The position numbers and the translations under genes are program-made. The notes under the pieces were generated by a model that worked only from the letters and a program-made list of their open reading frames with translations, did no database searches and was not told the DNA's origin. From an uncultured Lachnospiraceae bacterium (lineage in GTDB: Bacteria > Bacillota > Clostridia > Lachnospirales > Lachnospiraceae): a stretch of 13,384 nt of DNA. The DNA is taken from contig CADBOW010000080.1 in assembly GCA_902796375.1 (NCBI GenBank), forward strand, positions 1-13,384, given 5' to 3'. Of the stretch, positions 1 to 7,199 are shown piece after piece. Position 1 is the stretch's first letter, and each line of letters opens with the position of its first letter.

Positions 1-2273
1 AGGATGATGATGAAGCCTTTGAGATCTGGAACAAGGAGATCGGTATCGCACCGGAGCGCATCTTCCGCTTCGGCAAGGCTGACAATTTCTGGGAGCATGG
101 CGCAGGTCCCTGCGGCCCCTGTTCCGAGATCTATTATGACCGGGGAGAGCGGTTCGGCTGCGGTAAGCCGGATTGCACCGTGGGCTGTGACTGTGACCGT
201 TACATGGAGGTCTGGAACAACGTATTTACCCAGTTCGAAAATGACGGTAAGGGCAATTACGAAACCCTGAAGCAGAAGAATATCGATACTGGTATGGGAC
301 TGGAGCGTCTTGCTGTAGTGGTTCAGGATGTGGATTCCATTTTCGATGTGGATACCATCAAGGCCATCCGGGACAAGATCTGTCAGCTTGCAGGTGTAAC
401 CTACGGAGCTAAGTATGAGGCGGATGTTTCCATCCGTGTCATCACTGATCATATCCGTTCCGTAACCTTTATGGCTTCCGACGGGATCATGCCTTCAAAT
501 GAAGGACGGGGATATGTAATGCGCCGTCTGCTGCGCCGTGCGGCCCGTCACGGAAGACTTCTGGGGATCCAGGGTGCTTTCCTGCATGATGTGGCTGCAA
601 CCGTGATCGAGAATTCCAAAGATGCCTATCCGGAGCTGGAGGAGAAGCAGGCGCATATCTTCTCTGTCCTCGGAAGAGAAGAAGAGAACTTCAACAAGAC
701 CATCGACCAGGGACTTGGTATTCTGGCAGATTATAAGAAGGAAATGACTGCAGCCGGCGTGAAGGAGTTATCCGGCGAAAAGGCGTTCAAGCTGTATGAC
801 ACCTATGGATTCCCGTTGGATTTGACCAGAGAGATCCTGGCAGAGGAAGGAATATCCATAGACGAGGATGGCTTTACCGCATGCATGGAAGAGCAGAGGA
901 TCAAAGCCCGCAGTGCCCGTAAGGTATCCAATTACATGGGTGCCGATGCCACGGTATATGAGCAGCTGGATGCGGCGATGACATCTGCCTTTGACGGCTA
1001 TGATAAGCTGAGCTCCGAGGATCAGATCCTGGCATTGACCGTAACCTCCGAGGATGGGACCACTAAGCTGACGGACACGCTCTCCGAGGGAGAGATGGGC
1101 TCCGTGATCGTGGCAAAGACCCCCTTCTACGGAACCATGGGCGGTCAGACCGGAGACAGCGGTGTGATCAAAACCGGGGACGGAACCTTTATCGTTCAGG
1201 ATACCATTCATGTGGCCGGAAGTAAGATCGCACATATCGGATATATGGAATCCGGTTCCTTCTCCGTAAAGGATACGGTAACCCTGTCCGTAGACGGAAA
1301 GCGCCGTTCCATGATCTGCAGCAATCACTCTGCAACTCACCTGCTTCAGAAGGCTCTGAAGACGGTCCTGGGGGATCATGTGGAACAGGCCGGTTCACTG
1401 GTTGAGGACGGGCGTCTGCGTTTTGACTTTACACATAATCAGGCCATGACGGCAGAACAGATTGCAGCTGTGGAAGAACTGGTGAATCGTGAGATCGCTG
1501 AGGATCTTACCGTGAATACACAGATCATGGGCATTGAGGATGCAAAGAAGACCGGTGCCATGGCTCTCTTCGGTGAGAAATACGGTGAAGAGGTTCGTGT
1601 GGTTTCCATGGGAGACTTCTCCATCGAGCTTTGCGGCGGTACCCATGTGGCTCATACGGGCCTCATCGGAACCTTCAAGATCCTTTCCGAACAGGGGATT
1701 TCTGCAGGAGTACGACGGATCGAGGCCCTGACAGGCGAAGGCGCATTTGCATATTATAAGCAGGTGGAAGAGAAGCTGAACAAGGCGGCGGCTGCTGCCA
1801 AGACGGATCCGGATCGTCTGACCGAGCGGATCGAAGCACTTCTCGAGGAAGTGAAGAAGCTGACCCAGGAGAATCAGAAGCTGAAGGCGGAGGCAGCCAA
1901 GAATGCGGCTTCCGATGTAATGGGAAATGCGGTAAAGGAAGGTGATCTTACCATCCTTCCGGTAGCGCTCACCGATGTGGATATGAATGAACTCCGGAAT
2001 CTGGGCGATGAATTCAAGGCAAAGCTTGGAAAATCCGTAGTGATCCTGGCATCCAATGCCGGCGGGAAGGTCAACCTTCTGGTCATGGCAAGTGATGATG
2101 CCGTAGCTGCGGGAATTCATGCTGGAAATATCATTAAGAAGATCGCTCCGATGGTGGGCGGTGGCGGCGGCGGACGTCCGAACATGGCTCAGGCCGGCGG
2201 AAAGGATGCTTCCGGCATCGAGGCAGCACTTGCGGCAGGCGTGGAAGAAGCTGGTATAATGCTTCATAAATAA
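1..2273 (+). CDS. alaS: Alanine--tRNA ligase (AlaRS), N-terminus missing
   Basis: Cytoplasmic class II aminoacyl-tRNA synthetase that charges tRNA-Ala and hydrolyses mischarged Ser/Gly-tRNA-Ala. The first whole codon is at position 3 and 756 residues are present, so roughly 120 N-terminal residues of a usual ~875-residue protein lie outside the window. Visible in order: the catalytic stretch DNFWEHGAGPCGPCSEIYYD, a Cys-rich insert (CGKPDCTVGCDCDRY), motif 3 (DTGMGLERL), the editing-domain zinc motifs HSATH (1326-1340) and CGGTH (1632-1646), a charged coiled-coil linker (about 1806-1910), and the C-terminal DHHA1 domain with a six-Gly run followed by RPNMAQAGGKD. Both editing motifs are intact, so proofreading should work. 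The stop is TAA and no intrinsic terminator follows. Identification is very secure; only the start is unseen. Confidence 0.98.
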   Translation, partial: DDDEAFEIWNKEIGIAPERIFRFGKADNFWEHGAGPCGPCSEIYYDRGERFGCGKPDCTVGCDCDRYMEVWNNVFTQFENDGKGNYETLKQKNIDTGMGLERLAVVVQDVDSIFDVDTIKAIRDKICQLAGVTYGAKYEADVSIRVITDHIRSVTFMASDGIMPSNEGRGYVMRRLLRRAARHGRLLGIQGAFLHDVAATVIENSKDAYPELEEKQAHIFSVLGREEENFNKTIDQGLGILADYKKEMTAAGVKELSGEKAFKLYDTYGFPLDLTREILAEEGISIDEDGFTACMEEQRIKARSARKVSNYMGADATVYEQLDAAMTSAFDGYDKLSSEDQILALTVTSEDGTTKLTDTLSEGEMGSVIVAKTPFYGTMGGQTGDSGVIKTGDGTFIVQDTIHVAGSKIAHIGYMESGSFSVKDTVTLSVDGKRRSMICSNHSATHLLQKALKTVLGDHVEQAGSLVEDGRLRFDFTHNQAMTAEQIAAVEELVNREIAEDLTVNTQIMGIEDAKKTGAMALFGEKYGEEVRVVSMGDFSIELCGGTHVAHTGLIGTFKILSEQGISAGVRRIEALTGEGAFAYYKQVEEKLNKAAAAAKTDPDRLTERIEALLEEVKKLTQENQKLKAEAAKNAASDVMGNAVKEGDLTILPVALTDVDMNELRNLGDEFKAKLGKSVVILASNAGGKVNLLVMASDDAVAAGIHAGNIIKKIAPMVGGGGGGRPNMAQAGGKDASGIEAALAAGVEEAGIMLHK
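2252..2260 (+). promoter_or_regulatory. Extended -10 promoter inside the alaS 3' end
   Basis: The sequence TGGTATAAT is a perfect sigma-A -10 hexamer (2255-2260) with an upstream TGn extension. No good -35 box lies 16-18 bases upstream, which extended -10 promoters can tolerate. Transcription would begin near 2267, about 50 bases before the lipoprotein start at 2316. It overlaps the last codons of alaS, so it may be a chance match, but it is well placed to express the two surface-protein genes independently of alaS. Confidence 0.45.
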
Positions 2274-2315
2274 TCGGACCGAATTTGACCCCAAATACAA
2301 ACGGAGTATCTCAGA

Positions 2316-3011
2316 ATGAAGATCAAGGCATTAATTATCACATTGCTTCTGGCTGTCTGTCTTACCGGATGCGGAGGCGGAAGCAAGCTGACAGCAGAGG
2401 ATGTTGTAGGACACGGGGACGGTGATTATCTCGGATCCTATACGGAAACCACATATCAGAATGAACGTTACGGGATCAAATTCACTGCTCCCAGCCGGGA
2501 TTTCGAATTTGCCATCCTGGATGATATCCTGACCGCAAATGACATTCAGGAGGAAGGATACAGCAACAAGAATGTACCGAATGTTCTTGCTTCCGGTAAG
2601 GATTTCATGACCATGTACGGTGGAGACGGAAATACCGGTTCCAGTACATCGGTGGTCCTGTCATCCGTATCAAAGGATATGACACAGGATCAGTTCATCG
2701 CCGAATCGGAGAAGAAGATCCATGAAACTCTGGATAAGGATACCAGTATCAAGGTCAAGGAATGTGGACTGAAGAGCGGGAGCCCCGTCGGAAATGATAA
2801 GTATCTGTCCTACATCATAGAAGCGAACAACAAATCATTTTATACGATTCAGTTCTACGCATTTTCCGATACCGATGTGGCAGGTATATCCATATCAGCC
2901 ACATCAAAGAAGGAAATCGATAAACTGTTTAAAGCATGGAAGAAGCTGGATGTTTCGGAAAATGCTACAGAGACCCCCAAAACGGAAAAGAAGGAGGAGT
3001 CGGGTTCATGA
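2316..3011 (+). CDS. Small secreted lipoprotein of unknown function
   Basis: A 231-residue exported lipoprotein. Residues 1-18 form a short signal peptide (MKIK, then a hydrophobic core) ending in the lipobox LTGC, so Cys19 should be lipidated and the protein anchored on the outer face of the membrane. GGAG at 2303-2306 lies nine bases before the ATG. The mature part opens with a Gly/Ser linker. The segment YQNERYGIKFTAP resembles the 'yGi.f.aP' opening of PsbP/MOG1-like lipoprotein domains, a weak resemblance only. The C-terminus (about 215-231) is a Lys/Glu-rich tail. Its stop overlaps the ATG of the next gene (ATGA), so the two are probably translationally coupled and may work together at the cell surface. 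I cannot name a family. Confidence 0.85.
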   Translation: MKIKALIITLLLAVCLTGCGGGSKLTAEDVVGHGDGDYLGSYTETTYQNERYGIKFTAPSRDFEFAILDDILTANDIQEEGYSNKNVPNVLASGKDFMTMYGGDGNTGSSTSVVLSSVSKDMTQDQFIAESEKKIHETLDKDTSIKVKECGLKSGSPVGNDKYLSYIIEANNKSFYTIQFYAFSDTDVAGISISATSKKEIDKLFKAWKKLDVSENATETPKTEKKEESGS

Positions 3012-4033
3012 ATGGACTGAAAGGTAAAAGATCAGGCCGTGGGCTTCAGCGCACCATCATCGGCCTTCTCATCGCAGCATTTCTTATGACATTTGCCGTT
3101 TCATCTACCACCATGGTTTCGGAAGCGAAGGGCGGCAAGTGGAAGAAGGATTCCACAGGCTGGTGGTATCGCAACAGTGACGGAAGCTATCCGAAGAAAA
3201 CCTGGAAGAAGATTGACGGGAAATGGTATTATTTTCTCGCCAGCGGATATATGGAGAGCAACTGCTACAGGAACGGTTACTGGCTGGGCCGGAACGGCGC
3301 CATGAGCGAGAAGAATGTGGGCGGCAAGTGGAAGAAGGATTCCACAGGCTGGTGGTATACGGATAATACCGGATGGTATCCGAAGAACCGCTGGCTCACC
3401 ATCAACGGGAAGCAGTATTTCTTCAACCTGAAGGGCTACCTTGTTACAAATCAGTGGATCGACACAAAATGCGTCAACAAGAACGGCGCCTATGTGGAGG
3501 GTGCATCTGCTGCATGGGCTTCCGCCTACAGGAAGTATATGAAGAAGAACTATCTGAAGGAAGCGGTCAACATTTATAACTGCGATCATCTGTCCTTCGA
3601 TCTGGTCTATGTGGATGATGACAACACCCCGGAGCTTCTGGTACGCAGTGAGGAGTATGGAAATCGGGTGGATATCATATCCTATTACAAAGGAAAGCTG
3701 TACACCTTTTTGGATCTGGGATTTGACGGAACCGTATATCTGAAGGATCATACGGGGCTGATCTATGACATCTCCGGCCGTATGGGGATTTACCATAAGT
3801 ACATAAGCAAGCTGAGCAAAGGAAAGCTTGATACTCTGGGCGTGGGTCTGAAGGAAGCAAATGATGACCTGGGAACATCCTATACATACACCTGGAACAA
3901 TCAGGAGGTGACAGAGGAGGAGTATGAATCACTGCCGGAAGAGATCTACAAGGTCCGGAAGGGAGAGGATGTGGCATACTTTACCTATTATTCCTACAGT
4001 GAGCTGGATACGCTGCTCGCCACCTACAAATAG
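3008..4033 (+). CDS. Secreted protein with two cell-wall-binding repeats and a C-terminal domain of unknown function
   Basis: A 341-residue exported protein. The start at 3008 was chosen because AAGGAGG (2991-2997) lies ten bases upstream and the ATG overlaps the previous stop; an earlier in-frame ATG at 2936 would run far into the upstream gene. Residues about 15-40 are a signal peptide (basic start, hydrophobic core, possible cleavage near VSEA). Residues 42-104 and 105 to about 167 are two copies of a Trp/Tyr-rich repeat (GKWKKDSTGWWY, then a GKWYYF-type strand), typical of choline-binding-like cell-wall-binding modules. The remaining ~175 residues contain VDDDNTPELLV (202-212), an acidic 'D.DgtPELl' motif common in secreted Clostridial proteins. 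No hydrolase motif is visible. It is probably wall-attached with a binding or structural role; its function is unknown. Confidence 0.9.
   Translation: MNGLKGKRSGRGLQRTIIGLLIAAFLMTFAVSSTTMVSEAKGGKWKKDSTGWWYRNSDGSYPKKTWKKIDGKWYYFLASGYMESNCYRNGYWLGRNGAMSEKNVGGKWKKDSTGWWYTDNTGWYPKNRWLTINGKQYFFNLKGYLVTNQWIDTKCVNKNGAYVEGASAAWASAYRKYMKKNYLKEAVNIYNCDHLSFDLVYVDDDNTPELLVRSEEYGNRVDIISYYKGKLYTFLDLGFDGTVYLKDHTGLIYDISGRMGIYHKYISKLSKGKLDTLGVGLKEANDDLGTSYTYTWNNQEVTEEEYESLPEEIYKVRKGEDVAYFTYYSYSELDTLLATYK
3130..3358 (+). repeat. Exact 40-bp direct repeat in the wall-binding gene
   Basis: Positions 3130-3169 and 3319-3358 are identical over 40 bases and offset by 189 bases (63 codons). They encode the same start of the two wall-binding modules (GGKWKKDSTGWWY). 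The rest of each module has diverged. Identity at third codon positions in such a short stretch suggests recent duplication or gene conversion rather than selection on the protein alone. Confidence 0.9.
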
Positions 4034-4055
4034 ACCGCAAACGGCCGAAAAAGCC

Positions 4056-4083
4056 TTGACAAAGCAGGCATCTATGATATAAT
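4056..4083 (+). promoter_or_regulatory. Consensus sigma-A promoter of rpsU
   Basis: A perfect -35 box TTGACA (4056-4061) and a perfect -10 box TATAAT (4078-4083) are separated by 16 bases, with a TGn extension before the -10 (4075-4077). Transcription should start near 4090, about 57 bases before the rpsU start codon. It is the strongest promoter visible in the window, as expected for a ribosomal protein gene. Confidence 0.92.
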
Positions 4084-4090
4084 GTCAAAT

Positions 4091-4126
4091 GTGCATTTTT
4101 CTGTGGAAAGATGCATGAAGTCCACA
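4091..4126 (+). promoter_or_regulatory. rpsU leader, possible H-type pseudoknot
   Basis: Two interlocking inverted repeats lie between the predicted transcription start and the Shine-Dalgarno site. GTGCAT (4091-4096) can pair with ATGCAT (4111-4116), with one G-U pair. TGTGGA (4102-4107) can pair perfectly with TCCACA (4121-4126). The order a-b-a'-b' is that of an H-type pseudoknot, with connecting loops of 5, 3 and 4 bases. It ends four bases before the purine-rich ribosome-binding region (4130-4139). Autogenous control by S21 is a guess by analogy with other ribosomal protein leaders. The stems are short and chance is possible. Confidence 0.4.
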
Positions 4127-4146
4127 ACTGGAGGGAGGGATAAAGA

Positions 4147-4326
4147 TTGTCAAGCGTAGTAGTAAAAGAGAATGAGACTCTGGATAGCGCGCTTCGCCGT
4201 TTCAAGAGAAACTGTGCAAAGGCCGGCATTCAGCAGGAAATTCGCAAGAGAGAGCATTACGAGAAGCCTTCAGTTAGACGTAAGAAGAAATCTGGGGCTG
4301 CAAGAAAGCGTAAATTCAACAAATAA
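4147..4326 (+). CDS. rpsU: 30S ribosomal protein S21
   Basis: A 59-residue small-subunit ribosomal protein that takes part in translation initiation. The product opens (M)SSVVVKENETLDSALRRF, continues with CAKAGIQQEIRKREHYEKPS, and ends in a Lys/Arg-rich tail, matching bacterial S21 along its whole length. The start is TTG (4147-4149), eight bases after GGAGG (4134-4138); no in-frame ATG exists upstream near this Shine-Dalgarno, so a search limited to ATG starts misses the gene. It has its own strong promoter and a strong terminator directly downstream, so it is largely a single-gene transcription unit. In many Firmicutes rpsU is followed by yqeY; here phoH follows. Confidence 0.97.
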   Translation: MSSVVVKENETLDSALRRFKRNCAKAGIQQEIRKREHYEKPSVRRKKKSGAARKRKFNK

Positions 4327-4336
4327 TAAGAGATTA

Positions 4337-4369
4337 AGCACCTCGGGTAAAACACCTGAGGTGCTTTTT
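4337..4369 (+). terminator. Intrinsic terminator of rpsU
   Basis: AGCACCTCGGGT (4337-4348) pairs with ACCTGAGGTGCT (4354-4365), allowing one G-U pair, to give a 12-bp stem with the loop AAAAC, followed by a run of five T (4365-4369). It lies 10 bases after the rpsU stop. This is a textbook Rho-independent terminator. Confidence 0.95.
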
Positions 4370-4377
4370 GCACGACA

Positions 4378-4411
4378 TCGAGTAGTAGAAGGCTGTCCTC
4401 CTCCTGCTCGA
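4378..4411 (+). promoter_or_regulatory. Imperfect hairpin in the phoH leader
   Basis: The arms 4378-4392 and 4397-4411 form a 15-position stem (12 Watson-Crick pairs, one G-U, two mismatches) closed by the tetraloop CTGT. No T-run follows, so it is not a normal terminator. The right arm contains CCTCCTCCT, complementary to Shine-Dalgarno sequences, including AAGGAG at 4471-4476 before phoH. It could therefore act as an anti-Shine-Dalgarno that the left arm keeps occupied. I see no convincing promoter between the rpsU terminator and phoH. Confidence 0.5.
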
Positions 4412-4483
4412 AGAATCCGGGTTCGGGAAGGCATATGGGAGTCTTCCTCCGGGCAGGGATCATGGGATTGAAGGAGAAGAAGT

Positions 4484-5467
4484 ATGGGATACACAGAGAA
4501 AGAGGTTACGCTGCCTCCCGGAAGCATGCAGACCGTATTCGGTCAGTTTGACAGGAATGTCCGGAAGCTGGAACGGGCATTTCATATCAGCTATGTGGTC
4601 CGTGATGACCGGCTGCTGATCTCCGGGGAAGAGCATCCGGTGGATCAGGCCTGCCGTGTTTTGGAGGACCTGGCCGGAATGGCAGCCTCCGGTTCGGAGA
4701 TCACCGATCAGTCGGTGGATTATGCCATATCACTGGTTATGGATGAACGAGCCGAAAGGATCAGCGATCTGGATCGGGATATTATATGCCATACCGTAAG
4801 CGGACGGCCGGTGAAACCGAAGACCTACGGTCAGAGAAAATATACCGAAGCCATAGATAAGAATATGATTGTGTTCGGGACAGGGCCTGCAGGAACCGGC
4901 AAAACCTACCTGGCCATGGCCAAGGCCATCACTGCATTTAAAAGAAATGAAGTGGAACGGATCATCCTGACCCGTCCGGCCATCGAAGCCGGAGAACGCC
5001 TGGGCTTCCTTCCCGGAGATCTGCAGTCCAAGATTGATCCGTATCTTCGGCCGCTGTACGATGCGCTGTATGACATTATGGGGGGAGAGCAGTTCGCGAA
5101 AAATATGGAGAAGGGTCTGATCGAGGTTGCTCCGCTGGCATATATGCGCGGTCGGACGCTGGACAATGCGTTCATCGTACTGGATGAAGCTCAGAATACC
5201 ACTCCTGCCCAGATGAAAATGTTTCTCACCAGGATCGGCTTCGGTTCCAAGGCCATCATTACGGGAGATGCCAGCCAGAAGGATCTGGCCGCAGGGATGA
5301 CCAGCGGTCTTGACATGGCGCTCCGGGTGGTGCAGGGGATCGAAGGAATAGAGATCTGCGAACTTACATCCAAGGACGTAGTCCGTCATCCTCTTGTACA
5401 GAAGATCGTCGAAGCCTATGAGTTGTATGACAGGAAGCAGAAACAGCGAAAAGATATAAGGAAATAG
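4484..5467 (+). CDS. phoH: PhoH family P-loop ATPase
   Basis: A 327-residue cytoplasmic ATPase of the PhoH/PhoL family, linked to RNA metabolism and usually encoded next to ybeY. The N-terminal ~100 residues form the small nucleic-acid-binding (KH-like) region (VTLPPG, then DDRLLISGEEHPVDQA). The ATPase domain follows, with Walker A GPAGTGKT at 134-141, the conserved TRPAIEAGERLGFLPGD, Walker B FIVLDEAQN at 230-238, and the sensor-like ITGDASQKDL. Length and motifs are normal and all key residues are present. AAGGAG at 4471-4476 lies seven bases before the ATG. The gene is separated from rpsU by a terminator and a structured leader, and from ybeY by 111 bases that hold a likely promoter. Confidence 0.96.
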   Translation: MGYTEKEVTLPPGSMQTVFGQFDRNVRKLERAFHISYVVRDDRLLISGEEHPVDQACRVLEDLAGMAASGSEITDQSVDYAISLVMDERAERISDLDRDIICHTVSGRPVKPKTYGQRKYTEAIDKNMIVFGTGPAGTGKTYLAMAKAITAFKRNEVERIILTRPAIEAGERLGFLPGDLQSKIDPYLRPLYDALYDIMGGEQFAKNMEKGLIEVAPLAYMRGRTLDNAFIVLDEAQNTTPAQMKMFLTRIGFGSKAIITGDASQKDLAAGMTSGLDMALRVVQGIEGIEICELTSKDVVRHPLVQKIVEAYELYDRKQKQRKDIRK

Positions 5468-5488
5468 CGGAAAATCTTGTGGAAATAC

Positions 5489-5517
5489 TTCACAAACTCC
5501 ACTAAATGTAGTAAAAT
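5489..5517 (+). promoter_or_regulatory. Probable sigma-A promoter of the ybeY operon, with an overlapping inverted repeat
   Basis: TTCACA (5489-5494, 5 of 6 to consensus) and TAAAAT (5512-5517, 5 of 6) are exactly 17 bases apart. Transcription would begin near 5524 and reach ybeY at 5579. The perfect inverted repeat TTGTG-N9-CACAA (5477-5495) overlaps the -35 box and could be an operator, although its arms are only five bases long. A GGTGAGGG Shine-Dalgarno (5565-5572) lies six bases before the ybeY ATG. Confidence 0.6.
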
Positions 5518-5578
5518 AATTATGTGTTTTTTGTGACCTGGAGTCTGCAGAAGTGCTTTGAACCGGTGAGGGTACAGG

Positions 5579-6097
5579 ATGGCAGTTTATATTACAGATG
5601 AATCAGAGAAGATTCTTGAGGATTCCATGAAGGAACGGCTGTCCCATATCGTCCGGGATGTGATCGACGGTGCGGTGGAATATGTGAATTGTCCGTATGA
5701 ATGCACCGTGGAAGTCACATTTACGGATAATGCATCCATCCGCGAGATCAATCTGGAGCAGAGAAAGATCGATGCTCCCACGGATGTGCTGTCATTTCCG
5801 CTGCTGGAGTATAATACCCCCGGGGATTTTTCATTTCTGGAAGACGCAGGTGTCGATGCCTTTGATCCCGAAACGGGGGAGCTTCTGCTGGGAGATATCG
5901 TCATTTCCCTGGAACGTGCCAAGGAGCAGGCGGCCGAGTACGGACACAGCATTTTCCGTGAGACCGCATTTCTGACGGCGCACAGTATGCTTCACCTGTT
6001 CGGTTATGATCATATCGAAGACGGGGACAGAGTCACAATGGAACAGATGCAGGAAGACATACTACAAAGGAAAGGATATACCAGAGATTATGAATAA
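5579..6097 (+). CDS. ybeY: Endoribonuclease YbeY (rRNA maturation factor)
   Basis: A 172-residue zinc-dependent endoribonuclease of the UPF0054 family, acting in 16S rRNA maturation and ribosome quality control. The zinc motif H-x3-H-x5-H is present as HSMLHLFGYDH, with His135, His139 and His145; the usual Gly after the first His is Ser here. Upstream lie the conserved ITFTDN-like strand (VEVTFTDNASIREIN) and the segment PTDVLSFPLLE. Length is normal. The neighbouring phoH supports the call, since the two genes adjoin in most bacteria. The next gene's ATG at 6090 lies inside the last codons of ybeY, an 8-base overlap implying co-translation. Confidence 0.97.
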   Translation: MAVYITDESEKILEDSMKERLSHIVRDVIDGAVEYVNCPYECTVEVTFTDNASIREINLEQRKIDAPTDVLSFPLLEYNTPGDFSFLEDAGVDAFDPETGELLLGDIVISLERAKEQAAEYGHSIFRETAFLTAHSMLHLFGYDHIEDGDRVTMEQMQEDILQRKGYTRDYE

Positions 6098-7199
6098 GAA
6101 ATGGAAATATCGATTGGCAGCAGTTACGCTTGCAGCTTCCATGATCCTTACCGGATGTGGCAAGAAGGAAGAGGATACAGGCACAACAGAGGCGGCTGCT
6201 CAGGCAGTTTCCCTGAAAGCCACGGATGCATCCATGATCAAGAATGCTCTTTCCGTAACCTTATCCAAGGACGGACAGATCAAGAATCCTCTCACCGGAT
6301 TATGGATAGATGAGCGTTATGCAAATAAACGTCCCATTTCGATCCAGATTGAGAATACCTATGCTGCACAGCCCCAGTATGGAACCTCTCATGCAGATAT
6401 CATCTATGAGATGTATGTTGAGGGCGGCATCACCCGTCTGATGTGCATCATTACGGAATTTGAAGATATCGAACGTCTGGAACCGGTTCGTTCCAATCGG
6501 CATTATTACGACCGGAAGGCTGTAGAATATGATGCGGTGCATGTGTTCTGGGGCGCTTCGGATTACGCAAATCATAATGATCTGTATGGCCCGCATTATC
6601 CGAATCTGGAGTTTATCGATCTGATCCGTGAGCCGGGTGGATTCCGTGATGATACCCGTTACATGCCGCACAATGCCTATACCACCGGAAAGGCACTTCT
6701 GGACCGGATCAACAGCAAGGGGCTCAGCCGTACCTACCACGACTGGTACAAGAAGGCATTTAAATTCAAAGACGAATTTGCCAAGATCAAGGGAGACAAG
6801 GCGAACAAGATCAAGATCGCATTCCGAAACAACAGTCCCTGGTTTGAGTATAATAAAGAAGATCAGCTGTATTACAGGTTCCAGTTCGAAGGAAGCGAAT
6901 GGGACGGCAAGCAGATCGACGCGGAGACAGGAGAACAGCTTGCATTTACAAATGTGCTGATCCAGATCAATCCCTATTCCGCACTTGCAGGATATGAGGC
7001 TGCCGGTAGCCAGGATCTTGACTGGTCCGGTTCCGGTGACGGATATTATTGTACGGGTGGAAAGGTGATGCCTGTAACCTGGAAGAAGAAGGGAAGTACC
7101 ACAAAGTGGTATAACTCCAAGGGTAAAGAGATCAAACTGAATCCCGGCAAGACCTGGATCTCAGTTTATGGCAGTAAGGATGGAGTTACATTTGAGTAA
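6090..7199 (+). CDS. DUF3048 (YerB-like) lipoprotein
   Basis: A 369-residue surface lipoprotein of the DUF3048 family, to which Bacillus subtilis YerB belongs; the biochemical role is unknown. The start at 6090 places a normal signal peptide (MNKKWKYRL, then a hydrophobic core) before the lipobox LTGC with Cys23. A longer frame reaching back to 6006 would lie within ybeY and bury the signal. The N-terminal DUF3048 domain shows NPLTGLWID, RPISIQIEN, ADIIYEMYVEGGITRLM (about 102-118) and EPVRSNRHYY (about 131-140). The C-terminal domain shows FTNVLIQ, the W-K-K strand (VMPVTWKKKGSTTKWY) and NPGKTWISV near the end. AAGGA (6072-6076) is 13 bases from the ATG, so initiation probably relies partly on coupling to ybeY. 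The stop overlaps the next gene. Confidence 0.94.
   Translation: MNKKWKYRLAAVTLAASMILTGCGKKEEDTGTTEAAAQAVSLKATDASMIKNALSVTLSKDGQIKNPLTGLWIDERYANKRPISIQIENTYAAQPQYGTSHADIIYEMYVEGGITRLMCIITEFEDIERLEPVRSNRHYYDRKAVEYDAVHVFWGASDYANHNDLYGPHYPNLEFIDLIREPGGFRDDTRYMPHNAYTTGKALLDRINSKGLSRTYHDWYKKAFKFKDEFAKIKGDKANKIKIAFRNNSPWFEYNKEDQLYYRFQFEGSEWDGKQIDAETGEQLAFTNVLIQINPYSALAGYEAAGSQDLDWSGSGDGYYCTGGKVMPVTWKKKGSTTKWYNSKGKEIKLNPGKTWISVYGSKDGVTFE

Noticed and set aside
768..1379. Long open frame on the minus strand (203 codons) inside alaS
   Set aside because: It lies opposite a clear AlaRS coding region, its translation resembles no family, and no ribosome-binding site or promoter supports it.
2936..3007. 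Earlier ATG that would lengthen the wall-binding protein by 24 residues
   Set aside because: It overlaps the lipoprotein gene by 76 bases and buries the signal peptide, whereas ATG 3008 has an AAGGAGG site and an ATGA overlap.
6006..6089. Upstream start for the DUF3048 lipoprotein
   Set aside because: It lies inside ybeY and would place 28 charged residues before the signal peptide and lipobox.
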